Assembly (NCBI GenBank): GCA_025464645.1
Contig: JAODGF010000124.1
Location: forward strand, 1 to 5,340
Reading direction: 5' to 3'
DNA: 5,340 bases
DNA from: Methanosarcinales archaeon
GTDB lineage: Archaea; Halobacteriota; Syntropharchaeia; Alkanophagales; Methanospirareceae
Part shown: one piece after another, positions 1 through 5,340 of the stretch
How the letters are laid out: every line of letters starts with the position of its first letter
How positions within the stretch are numbered: the stretch's first letter is position 1
Notes under the pieces: model-generated
Databases searched by the model: none
Told to the model about the DNA's origin: nothing
Seen by the model: only the letters and a program-made list of their open reading frames with translations
Translations under genes and position numbers: made by a program

Positions 1-795
1 GGGCAGGATGGCAGTCTTATAACGGCAATGCTATGCGAAGCGTTAAGAAATGGGTTTATAGATGCTGCTGTTATCGCTACGAGGACAGAAGATTGGAAAG
101 CCGAACCTTTTGTTGCTACCACACCCGAAGAAGTTTTGCTTGGGATAGGTCCAAAATACACTGCCTGTCCTTCTGTCCTGGGTGTATGGGAGGCGATAGA
201 CCGCGGCTATGAAAATATTGCAATGGTCGGTACTGGCTGCAAAATAGAGGCGGTGAGAAGACTTCAGGCTCTGCATGACTCCTCTTTAGAACTGGAAAAG
301 GTGAAAGTCTTGATCGGGCTTTTCGACACTGAGGCTTTCTGGCACCGTGATCTGGTTATGTTCCTCGCTGAACGGGGGATAGACATCAGAGAGGTTGAGA
401 GGTTTTATGTTACACGGGGAAACTTCATGGTGGTGACAAAGGACAAGGAGTTCTGTATTCCAACTAAAGAACTGGACCCATGCGTCATGGATACGTGCAG
501 GATATGTGAAGATTTCACCTCACAGCTTGCGGATGTCTCCGCAGGTTCGGCGGGTTCGCCGGATGGATGCACGTCATTAATAATTCGGACAAAAGTGGGA
601 GAGGAGCTCGTAAGTATTTCAGAAAAGGCGATAGAAACGAAAAAGCTGGATGATAGGGGAATAAAAAAGATAGAAAGATTTGCTTTTAATAAGAAAATGA
701 GGAATTATGGCAGGATAAAGGACCAGATGGAGATTTGTTCCGCGTGTTTAACGAATCCGTATTCTTTTACATTGCAAGCTATAAGAGGTGATTGA
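1..795 (+). CDS. FrhB/FdhB-family coenzyme F420 oxidoreductase subunit (5'-truncated), probable electron-input subunit of glutamate synthase
   Basis: The frame is open from base 1, so the true start lies upstream and the ATG at 28 is internal. The visible part has the family's layout. An N-terminal half begins GQDGSLITAM and contains a GTGCKIEAVRRLQ segment, which matches the usual GTPCQ-type motif. A C-terminal half contains C-x4-C-x2-C followed by DFT...ADVSAGS (about 475-550), the usual Fe-S region. Another pair, CSAC, lies near the end (about 736-747). This family binds FAD and [4Fe-4S] clusters and exchanges electrons with F420; it serves F420-reducing hydrogenase, formate dehydrogenase, Fpo and Fsr. 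One oddity is the segment IGLFDTEAF at 313-339, where relatives usually have IGLFC-T; the Cys is Asp here. The gene sits directly before a glutamate synthase gene, so I infer that it feeds F420H2 electrons to that enzyme. The family call is strong; the partner role is inference. Confidence 0.9.
   Translation, partial: GQDGSLITAMLCEALRNGFIDAAVIATRTEDWKAEPFVATTPEEVLLGIGPKYTACPSVLGVWEAIDRGYENIAMVGTGCKIEAVRRLQALHDSSLELEKVKVLIGLFDTEAFWHRDLVMFLAERGIDIREVERFYVTRGNFMVVTKDKEFCIPTKELDPCVMDTCRICEDFTSQLADVSAGSAGSPDGCTSLIIRTKVGEELVSISEKAIETKKLDDRGIKKIERFAFNKKMRNYGRIKDQMEICSACLTNPYSFTLQAIRGD
785..792 (+). promoter_or_regulatory. Ribosome binding site setting the glutamate synthase start
   Basis: GAGGTGAT is a near-perfect complement to the archaeal 16S rRNA 3' end and lies four bases before the ATG at 797. 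It sits inside the last codons of the FrhB-like gene, whose TGA is at 793-795. This favours ATG 797 over the in-frame GTG at 788, which is part of the Shine-Dalgarno sequence itself. The arrangement implies translational coupling of the two genes. Confidence 0.85.
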
Positions 796-796
796 A

Positions 797-2404
797 ATGA
801 CAGATATATATGCAAATGCGAGGTCTACCACGGGAACGTCCGTGAGAAGGAGAGATGTGAATACGCTGAGTGGAATGTGTCCGATATGCGTGAAAGAGTG
901 TACAGTGCTATGCGAAATAGGAAAGAGTGCGTTCAGGGGTCGAGAGGTATTGTATCCGGAACCGGAGCAGTTTGGATGGAGTACTGCCGCGTCGAACAAG
1001 GATTATGGACTCGATTGGTCGGATTTTAATATCCTTTCGCGGTTGCAGGGTGCAGAAGGGATAGAACCTAATCCTGATGTCGCTTTGTTCCACAATGTGA
1101 ACATAGAATCGAAGATGGGGGAAATACCTATAAAAACGCCGCTGGCAACTGGCGCCTTCGGGTCTACGGATGTAGGAAAGAACAACTGGGATGCGCTTGC
1201 AATCGGCGCCGCACTATCAGGAATAATAATTATTATCGGCGAGAACGTTTGCGGCGTTGATAATGAATCAGTATTCACGAATGGAAAAGTGACGAAATCG
1301 CCGGAGATGGAACGAAGGGTAAAACTTTTCAAGGAATACTGGGACGGCAAATACGGTGATGTCGCGGTGCAAACAAACGTTGAAGACCAGAGATGGGGCG
1401 TAGATGAATATGTGGTGTCTAATTTGGAAGTGAACATAATAGAGCGGAAATGGGGGCAGGGGGCAAAGGCAATAGGTGGTGAAATACGTGTATCTTCGCT
1501 GGAAAGGGCATTGGAACTGAAACAGAGGGGATATATCGTGCAGCCAGACCCAGAAGAGCCAGCGGTTCAAGAGGCGTTTAATGATGGCTTGTTCAAGACA
1601 TTCGAGCGGCACAGCCGCGTCGGATTCCCGGAGGAGCGCGGTTTTGTAGAGGATGTCGAATGGCTGCGAGATATAGGTGCAAAGTATGTAACGATAAAAA
1701 CCGGTGCTTACCGCCCAGTAGATGTAGCGTGGACGATGAAAGTGGCATCTGAAGCCAAAGTGGATTATATAACGTTTGACGGGGCTGGCGGCGGTACGGG
1801 AATGAGCCCGGTGCCGATGATGAACGAGATGAGCACGCCCACCGTGTATTTAGAAGCGCAGGTATTGAAGTGTGCAAGGATACTGGAGCGCGAGGGAAAA
1901 TACGTGCCGGATATAAGCATGGCTGGCGGGTTCATCAACGAGACGCAGATGTTCAAGGCGATAGCGCTTAGCAATTTCGATGGCAACCACGGTAAGGGTC
2001 CGTTCGTGAAATCAATCACAATGGCGAGGTCACCATTAACAGCAGCGATGAAAGCTCTGTATTACTGTGAACTCGCAGAAAAGGGCAGATTACCAAGGGA
2101 TTTTGCGAACAAATATGGTAACAATCCAGAGAAGTTCTTTATCGCGGCTGAGGAGTTAAAAACGGAATATGGTGCTAAAGTAGGCAAGGAGATACCCTGG
2201 TCTGCGGTTGGCGTTTACACGTATCTCAGTGAGAGGTTGGGACTTGGCTTAAAGCAGATGCTCGCAGGTACAAGGAAGTTCAAACTGGATTTGATAGACC
2301 GGGGCGATATTGCAGCAATGAGCAAGCTCGCATCAGAAGTCACTGGGATACCAATGCTGCATGAACTGGAGGCGGATTTGTTTGAGGAGATATTGTTGTC
2401 GTAG
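797..2404 (+). CDS. Glutamate synthase, FMN-binding (GltB central domain) family, archaeal stand-alone form
   Basis: This 535-residue protein carries the FMN-binding TIM barrel of glutamate synthase, which forms glutamate from 2-oxoglutarate and ammonia using reduced FMN. Diagnostic segments are PLATGAFGSTDVG (115-127), KWGQGAK (218-224, the usual IK-x-QGAKPG region), KTGAYRP (301-307), FDGAGGGTGMSP (327-338, FMN phosphate binding) and SMAGGF (374-379). An N-terminal extension holds four cysteines at 28, 31, 35 and 39 (C-x2-C-x3-C-x3-C), probably an Fe-S site. There is no glutaminase (class II amidotransferase) domain and no GXGXG domain, so these would be separate subunits or absent. The only other cysteines are at 152, 359 and 424, so the classic C-x5-C-x4-C site of the [3Fe-4S] cluster is missing. 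The start is ATG 797 because of the Shine-Dalgarno just upstream. The FrhB-like gene ends 1 bp earlier, which suggests an F420H2-dependent enzyme. The exact substrate is inferred; another amidating or FMN reaction is possible. Confidence 0.85.
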   Translation: MTDIYANARSTTGTSVRRRDVNTLSGMCPICVKECTVLCEIGKSAFRGREVLYPEPEQFGWSTAASNKDYGLDWSDFNILSRLQGAEGIEPNPDVALFHNVNIESKMGEIPIKTPLATGAFGSTDVGKNNWDALAIGAALSGIIIIIGENVCGVDNESVFTNGKVTKSPEMERRVKLFKEYWDGKYGDVAVQTNVEDQRWGVDEYVVSNLEVNIIERKWGQGAKAIGGEIRVSSLERALELKQRGYIVQPDPEEPAVQEAFNDGLFKTFERHSRVGFPEERGFVEDVEWLRDIGAKYVTIKTGAYRPVDVAWTMKVASEAKVDYITFDGAGGGTGMSPVPMMNEMSTPTVYLEAQVLKCARILEREGKYVPDISMAGGFINETQMFKAIALSNFDGNHGKGPFVKSITMARSPLTAAMKALYYCELAEKGRLPRDFANKYGNNPEKFFIAAEELKTEYGAKVGKEIPWSAVGVYTYLSERLGLGLKQMLAGTRKFKLDLIDRGDIAAMSKLASEVTGIPMLHELEADLFEEILLS

Positions 2405-2448
2405 AGGGGAGATGGTGGTAACTACACTGCCTAATCCCTCTCTTTTTT
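2403..2448 (+). terminator. Hairpin plus T-tract after the glutamate synthase gene
   Basis: AGAGGGG (2403-2409, overlapping the stop codon) can pair with TCCCTCT (2435-2441) as seven base pairs including one G-U. The loop is about 25 nt, and a run of six T follows at 2443-2448. Position and T-run fit transcription termination of the redox operon. The long loop makes the hairpin itself uncertain; the T-tract alone could be enough in an archaeon. Confidence 0.45.
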
Positions 2449-2456
2449 AAGAGTCT

Positions 2457-2663
2457 TTGAGGATGAATTGGGAGAAGCAGCAATTGGGGACTGTGTTGGA
2501 ATTAAAGCCCATGAAAAAATTGGATTTGCCGGAAAAAGCGAAAGTGAGGATAACAATCAGCGGAAACTTTAGCAAATTGCTCGATGAAGTAGGGGAAATA
2601 GAAGCGAAGGAAGATATAGACCAAGTTTTAGAGAACATGAGGGCACGAAATTACTATGGATAG
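2457..2663 (+). CDS. Small antitoxin of the DUF104 / AF2212-like (VapB) family
   Basis: The product is 68 residues from TTG 2457, or 66 from ATG 2463; a stop at 2448-2450 rules out an earlier start. No clear Shine-Dalgarno separates the two, and ATG 2463 is the more conventional choice. The core LELKPMKKLDLPEKAKVRITI matches the N-terminal pattern of DUF104 antitoxins (roughly V-L-K-P-L-x-x-L-D-L-P-E-x-x-x-V). The acidic, helical C-terminal half (EVGEIEAKEDIDQVLENMRA) would wrap around a PIN-domain toxin. Its last 8 bp overlap the ATG of the next ORF, as is usual for vapBC pairs. That ORF keeps only the first ~31 residues of a PIN toxin, so this antitoxin appears to have lost its partner. The family call rests on a short motif plus context. 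Confidence 0.75.
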   Translation: MRMNWEKQQLGTVLELKPMKKLDLPEKAKVRITISGNFSKLLDEVGEIEAKEDIDQVLENMRARNYYG

Positions 2664-2748
2664 AGGTGTTTTGGATACTTCGGTCATCGTAAAGAGCATT
2701 TTTAAGCCACCAAAAACTCTATCAAGCGAAATTTATAAAAGAGAGTTA
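2656..2748 (+). pseudogene. vapC fragment (PIN-domain N-terminus only)
   Basis: The first ~31 codons of the chimeric ORF encode GVLDTSVIVKSIFKPPK and a following helix (SSEIYKREL), typical of a VapC start. A full VapC is about 130-140 residues with three or four conserved acidic residues; only Asp7 remains here. The 8-bp overlap with the upstream antitoxin gene confirms the original vapBC layout. The 3' boundary, about 2743-2752, is estimated from where similarity to AlkP proteins begins. Confidence 0.7.
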
Positions 2749-3309
2749 AGGAATTTTAAGCGATTGATAGAAATAGGCAAAAGTAAAACAATCACACTGA
2801 AAGAGAAGCCAGTATCTGCATCCGTCTGGTGTGGCATGTTCTCAGGCAAAACGCCAGAAGAGCATAAGCATGAAAGTTATGTGGATAATGGCGAGATAGT
2901 GAAGAGAGAGAACATAAAAGTGGATTTTATATGGGATATTTTGAACGTGCCGTTTGTTGTGCCTCCTTATTCTTTCAGAGTGGATTTCAAGCCGATAGGA
3001 TTTGGATTGTCGACAAATGAGAAGGAATGGAATGAAGAATTAGAGCGAGTTACGGAGAAGACAAAATTTCTAATAGAGGAGAAGCCGGATTTACTTATTT
3101 CGGTTTACACGTGTTTGGACAGATTTCAGCACTTCCACTGGGGTGAATCTTTTGGCGAGGCGAAGGTGCAGACGCTGCCTGAATATACGAAAGAGGGGAA
3201 GTTGAAGGGTGACCATCATGAAAATGCCTTGTTGATAACAGAGAACGTGGATTATGAGATAGAGCGCCCACAGGATGTGTTCTTTGCGATTAAGGAGGTA
3301 TTTTACTGA
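2656..3309 (+). CDS. Chimeric ORF: VapC toxin N-terminus fused to a truncated AlkP-superfamily phosphodiesterase, probably inactive
   Basis: This 217-residue ORF has two unrelated parts. Residues 1 to ~31 (MDRGVLDTSVIVKSIFKPP...) are the first strand and helix of a PIN-domain VapC toxin, including its first acidic active-site residue, Asp7. From ~Asn33 (NFKRLIEIGKSK) the protein resembles type I phosphodiesterase/nucleotide pyrophosphatase-like AlkP enzymes. Matching segments are PVSASVWCGMFSGKTPEEH (52-70, with Ser54 as likely nucleophile), DFIWDILN (90-97), VPFVVPPYSF (98-107), LDRFQHFHWG (154-163, ligands Asp155 and His159) and GDHHENALLI (185-194). Family members normally have several hundred residues. 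The first metal-binding Asp (LDG-type motif) and the SDHG motif are absent, and joins near 97/98 and 165/166 look like internal deletions. It probably has neither toxin nor hydrolase activity. The frame is nevertheless intact. It lies 26 bp before a flippase gene, as an AlkP gene of a surface-glycan locus might. Confidence 0.7.
   Translation: MDRGVLDTSVIVKSIFKPPKTLSSEIYKRELRNFKRLIEIGKSKTITLKEKPVSASVWCGMFSGKTPEEHKHESYVDNGEIVKRENIKVDFIWDILNVPFVVPPYSFRVDFKPIGFGLSTNEKEWNEELERVTEKTKFLIEEKPDLLISVYTCLDRFQHFHWGESFGEAKVQTLPEYTKEGKLKGDHHENALLITENVDYEIERPQDVFFAIKEVFY
2749..3309 (+). pseudogene. AlkP-superfamily phosphodiesterase remnant, in-frame deletions
   Basis: This is the C-terminal ~186 codons of the chimeric ORF. 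It keeps the nucleophile region (Ser54, codon 2815), the Asp155/His159 pair (codons 3118 and 3130) and a late His pair (3214-3219). It lacks the N-terminal metal-binding Asp and the SDHG block that normally lies between the LDRxQH motif and the C-terminal FGEAKV-like stretch. Without both metal sites the two-zinc chemistry of the family should fail. The natural substrate of the ancestor is unknown. Related archaeal genes occur near glycan assembly genes, which matches the flippase downstream. Confidence 0.65.
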
Positions 3310-3320
3310 TTTTTTAGATT

Positions 3321-3327
3321 AGGGGTG
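3321..3327 (+). promoter_or_regulatory. Ribosome binding site of the flippase gene
   Basis: AGGGGTG lies eight bases before the GTG at 3336 and matches the anti-Shine-Dalgarno apart from one base. An in-frame TAG at 3315-3317 excludes an earlier start, so GTG 3336 is well supported. Confidence 0.65.
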
Positions 3328-3335
3328 TTGTCCCG

Positions 3336-4886
3336 GTGACAGACGAAGACTTCCTGGGCGAATCGTTACGAAAAATCGTTAAAGGCGCAAGCATCGTTCT
3401 CATAGGCACCATAATAGGCAGAGCATTTGGCTATGGCTCAAGATTGATAATTGCACGATTAGGAGCAAGTGATTACGGGCTGGTCGCACTCGGGTTTGCA
3501 GTGATGTCAATTGCAGCAACGCTTTCGCTGGTAGGATTACAAAGCGGGATTGTTCGGTATGTATCTTTTTACAAAGGAAAAGAAGATAAGGGAAGAATAA
3601 AGGGTACAATAATCTCCTCACTAAAGATAACCTTACCTTTGAGTTTGCTCTTCGCATTTATTTTGTTCTGGTATGCAAATTGGATTTCCATTCATGTTTT
3701 CCACGATGCGAACCTGACACCAATACTGAGAATCTTCGCCATCGGTGTTCCATTTTCAGTTTTATCAAGTAATTTACTGTCAGCTACTGTTGGATTTCAA
3801 GATATGAGATATAATGTTTACGTGCAATACATACTTCAAGAACCCTTAAAATTAGCGGCAATCATTATTCTTCTCGCACTTGGATTAGGCGTTCTCGGTG
3901 CTACATGGGGTTGGGTGCTTGCAATAATTGTTATGTCATTCATATCTTTTTACTTCCTCGAAAAGAAAGTTTTTCCTATTTTCGAAACGAAAGTAAAAGC
4001 AGTCTCGGTGGATAAAGAGCTTTTTTGCTTCTCGTTTCCTTTGCTATTTGCTGGTATCGCGGGTTTGGTAATGGGCTGGACAGATACTTTGATGTTGGGA
4101 TATTTTTCTTCATCCGCAGATGTGGGAATTTATAACGCAGCATTGCCAACTGCACAGTTGATAAGAGCTTTTCCTGGAGCTCTTGGGGTTATTTTCTTCC
4201 CGGTTATTTCCGAACTCTATGCAAGAAATAAAATAGACGATTTGAGAAGGACTTACAGCGTAGTTACAAAATGGATGCTCTCGCTTATCTTTCCGACATT
4301 TCTGCTGGTAGTCCTTTTCCCCAAGCAAATCATCAAAATTTTGTTTGGCGCAGAGTATGTTGCAGGAGCAGCTGCTTTGTCTATTCTAATGTTTGGATTT
4401 ATGGTTTATGGCGCATTAGGTCCAACCAGTGCAATTTTACAAACCTATGGAAGAACGAAAATAATCATGATGACCAATTACATAGGGGCGATAACAAACT
4501 TGGGGTTGAATTTTCTCTTAATACCGATTTATGGAGTAAACGGAGCGGCAATTGCGACTGGATTTTCACTTGCTCTACTGTATATTCTTAACTTCTTGTT
4601 TGCTTATAGAGTAGCAAAAATGCAGCCATTTCGATTGAGTTATTTGAAGATAATTCTTGCATCAATGATAGCCGTTTTTGTTGTTTATTTGTTGACGAAG
4701 TATGTTATCGGAGTTTCAACGATTGCTTTGATACTGATGCTATTTGTTTTCCTTCTTTTTTATTTCTTCTTGCTTCTCTTGATGAAATCATTTGAGGAGG
4801 AGGATTTGATGATAATGAGGGCGATAGACCAAAGGTTAGGGACGAAATCGGATTGGATAAGGGAGATAATAAAGAGATTTTTGTGA
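3336..4886 (+). CDS. Polysaccharide/oligosaccharide flippase (Wzx/RfbX type, MOP superfamily)
   Basis: This complete 516-residue membrane protein has about 12-14 hydrophobic segments spread along its length. Examples lie near residues 16-40, 47-70, 98-120, 130-150, 172-206, 230-256, 312-329, 345-362, 380-396, 402-424, 436-457 and 460-483. The start KIVKGASIVLIGTIIGRAFGYGSRLIIARLGASDYGL is typical of archaeal flippases, written here as two parts: KIVKGASIVLIGTIIGRA (13-30) and FGYGSRLIIARLGASDYGL (31-49). Other family-like segments are DTLMLGYFSSSADVGIYNAA (250-269) and FPVISELYARN (288-298). Members move lipid-linked glycans across the cytoplasmic membrane for surface polysaccharide or N-glycan assembly. 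Start is GTG 3336, set by AGGGGTG upstream. It follows the AlkP remnant by 26 bp and may share its transcript. The C-terminal ~30 residues (EEEDLMIMRAIDQRLG...) form a charged cytoplasmic tail. The transported glycan cannot be told from the sequence. Confidence 0.9.
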   Translation: MTDEDFLGESLRKIVKGASIVLIGTIIGRAFGYGSRLIIARLGASDYGLVALGFAVMSIAATLSLVGLQSGIVRYVSFYKGKEDKGRIKGTIISSLKITLPLSLLFAFILFWYANWISIHVFHDANLTPILRIFAIGVPFSVLSSNLLSATVGFQDMRYNVYVQYILQEPLKLAAIIILLALGLGVLGATWGWVLAIIVMSFISFYFLEKKVFPIFETKVKAVSVDKELFCFSFPLLFAGIAGLVMGWTDTLMLGYFSSSADVGIYNAALPTAQLIRAFPGALGVIFFPVISELYARNKIDDLRRTYSVVTKWMLSLIFPTFLLVVLFPKQIIKILFGAEYVAGAAALSILMFGFMVYGALGPTSAILQTYGRTKIIMMTNYIGAITNLGLNFLLIPIYGVNGAAIATGFSLALLYILNFLFAYRVAKMQPFRLSYLKIILASMIAVFVVYLLTKYVIGVSTIALILMLFVFLLFYFFLLLLMKSFEEEDLMIMRAIDQRLGTKSDWIREIIKRFL

Positions 4887-4945
4887 GTAATAGTGTTGTT
4901 TATAGGAATTGTAAGACGTTCATCCTTCTATTCCATTGGAAGACA

Positions 4946-4956
4946 GATATAAATTC
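4946..4956 (+). promoter_or_regulatory. TATA-like promoter element (tentative)
   Basis: AGATATAAATT resembles an archaeal TATA box, and it lies about 27 bp before the GTG at 4974 and the short ORF that follows. No convincing BRE is seen. In an AT-rich intergenic stretch such a motif can occur by chance. Confidence 0.25.
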
Positions 4957-4971
4957 TTGAGATACGGTTGA

Positions 4972-5100
4972 CGTGTTCACGCAACAATTAACTTTAGGTG
5001 CCCAAGGCAATCCGAAAGGAAGACCTATTATGCGGTGCTAAGGCATGAGATAGATCCTAAATTGAAGGAACTTGAAGAGTGGTTAGGGATGAGAACATAG
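4972..5100 (+). pseudogene. Startless short ORF, possible gene remnant, unrecognised
   Basis: The frame is open from after a TGA at 4969-4971 to TAG at 5098-5100, 42 sense codons, with no well-placed ATG; an internal GTG lies at 5035. The last part, YYAVLRHEIDPKLKELEEWLG, reads like an amphipathic helical protein end, given here as YYAVLRHEIDP (5026-5058) and KLKELEEWLG (5059-5088). A second frame from GTG 4974 reads FTQQLTLGAQGNPKGRPIM and stops at 5039-5041, so a frameshift near 5020-5035 could join two halves of one former gene. I recognise no family. It may be a degraded gene end or chance. Confidence 0.25.
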
Positions 5101-5129
5101 TCTTTGCCAAATTATTTATTGGAGATTAA

Positions 5130-5155
5130 GGAGGCTGTCTAACAATCCAAAATTG
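5130..5155. repeat. Possible insertion-sequence terminal repeat (single end)
   Basis: GAGGCTGTCTAACAATCC (from 5131) resembles the GGCTGTC-type terminal repeats of several DDE-transposase insertion sequences. The matching inverted copy is not in this window, nor can a target duplication be seen. An unidentified ORF starts just inside it and runs off the edge. The call rests on resemblance only. Confidence 0.2.
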
Positions 5156-5158
5156 ACA

Positions 5159-5340
5159 ATGCCACGCTTGCTGCTGCAAACTTCCGGAGCGGCAAGACTC
5201 TCTCACACGAGAAAAGGATCACAGATTCAGGAGTCAGGTCGAGAGGTTTTTGAGTATGGAAATGGTGTGCTCGCCCATCATATGATAAAGGATCTGGTAA
5301 TCAAGGCGATTAATCCGAAGCCGTTGAGGCTCTTTGCTTC
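5159..5340 (+). CDS. Unidentified ORF, truncated by the right edge
   Basis: The frame is open from after a TGA at 5090-5092 to the end of the window, about 82 codons; the only ATG that fits a start is 5159. The later part reads REVFEYGNGVLAHHMIKDL and then VIKAINPKPLRLFA, which looks like plausible protein, while the first part (MPRLLLQTSGAARLSHTRKG) is less convincing. A strong AAGGAGG at 5128-5134 lies 24 bp before the ATG, too far for a normal ribosome binding site. I recognise no family. Possibilities are a transposase fragment next to the IS-like end, a remnant, or a chance open frame. Confidence 0.3.
   Translation, partial: MPRLLLQTSGAARLSHTRKGSQIQESGREVFEYGNGVLAHHMIKDLVIKAINPKPLRLFA

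Larger units (their letters stand above)
4887..5158. other. Intergenic region with no recognised gene
   Basis: About 270 bases follow the flippase. I see no tRNA, CRISPR repeat, riboswitch or strong terminator. The stretch contains only the TATA-like motif, the short startless ORF and the IS-like end described separately. Interrupted frames here, after a run of tightly packed genes, suggest decayed or rearranged DNA. Confidence 0.5.

Noticed and set aside
788..790. GTG as the glutamate synthase start
   Set aside because: It is part of the GAGGTGAT ribosome binding site; ATG 797 has proper spacing.
1223..1236. Perfect 14-bp palindrome ATAATAATTATTAT inside the glutamate synthase gene
   Set aside because: It is five Ile codons (ATA ATA ATT ATT ATC region) in a buried strand of the barrel; codon composition explains it without an operator.
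1003..1437. 144-codon open frame on the - strand
   Set aside because: It lies wholly within the glutamate synthase gene, which has clear family motifs; the antisense product has no recognisable domain.
3310..3315. Run of six T after the chimeric ORF as a terminator
   Set aside because: No hairpin precedes it and the next gene starts 26 bp after the stop, so read-through into the flippase gene is more likely.
4271..4591. 106-codon + strand frame inside the flippase gene
   Set aside because: It overlaps a well-supported membrane protein frame and its product is rich in Asn, Cys and Trp without any motif.
4973..4980. Small inverted repeat around GTGTTCAC
   Set aside because: The stem is only about four base pairs with a two-base loop, which is expected by chance.

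Overview
The window looks archaeal and most likely comes from an F420-using euryarchaeon. A methanogen or an ANME-type (anaerobic methane-oxidising) relative fits best. The reasons are an FrhB/FdhB-family F420 oxidoreductase subunit, a stand-alone FMN-type glutamate synthase core, archaeal GAGGTGAT-type ribosome binding sites, a DUF104/AF2212-like antitoxin and an archaeal-style polysaccharide flippase. The assignment below that level is inference. All recognised genes are on the + strand.

Region 1 (1-2448) is a redox operon. A 5'-truncated FrhB-like gene (1-795) ends 1 bp before the ATG (797) of a 535-residue glutamate synthase FMN-domain protein. The ribosome binding site of the second gene lies inside the end of the first, so the two are probably translationally coupled. 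Together they suggest a glutamate synthase driven by reduced F420: the FrhB-like subunit would take electrons from F420H2 and pass them through Fe-S clusters to the FMN TIM barrel. A hairpin followed by T6 closes the operon.

Region 2 (2457-3309) is a toxin-antitoxin scar. A small DUF104-type antitoxin gene overlaps by 8 bp an ORF whose first ~31 residues are the start of a VapC PIN toxin. The remaining ~186 residues are a shortened AlkP-superfamily phosphodiesterase. Expected metal-binding segments are missing from the AlkP part, so this looks like an in-frame fusion left by deletion between a vapC and an AlkP gene.

Region 3 (3336-4886) encodes a complete Wzx/MVF-type flippase. AlkP-type hydrolases and flippases often occur together in archaeal surface-glycan loci, so the AlkP remnant and the flippase are probably the edge of such a locus.

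Region 4 (4887-5340) has no recognised gene. It holds a TATA-like motif, a short startless ORF that looks like a gene remnant, a sequence resembling an insertion-sequence end, and an unidentified ORF that runs off the right edge.
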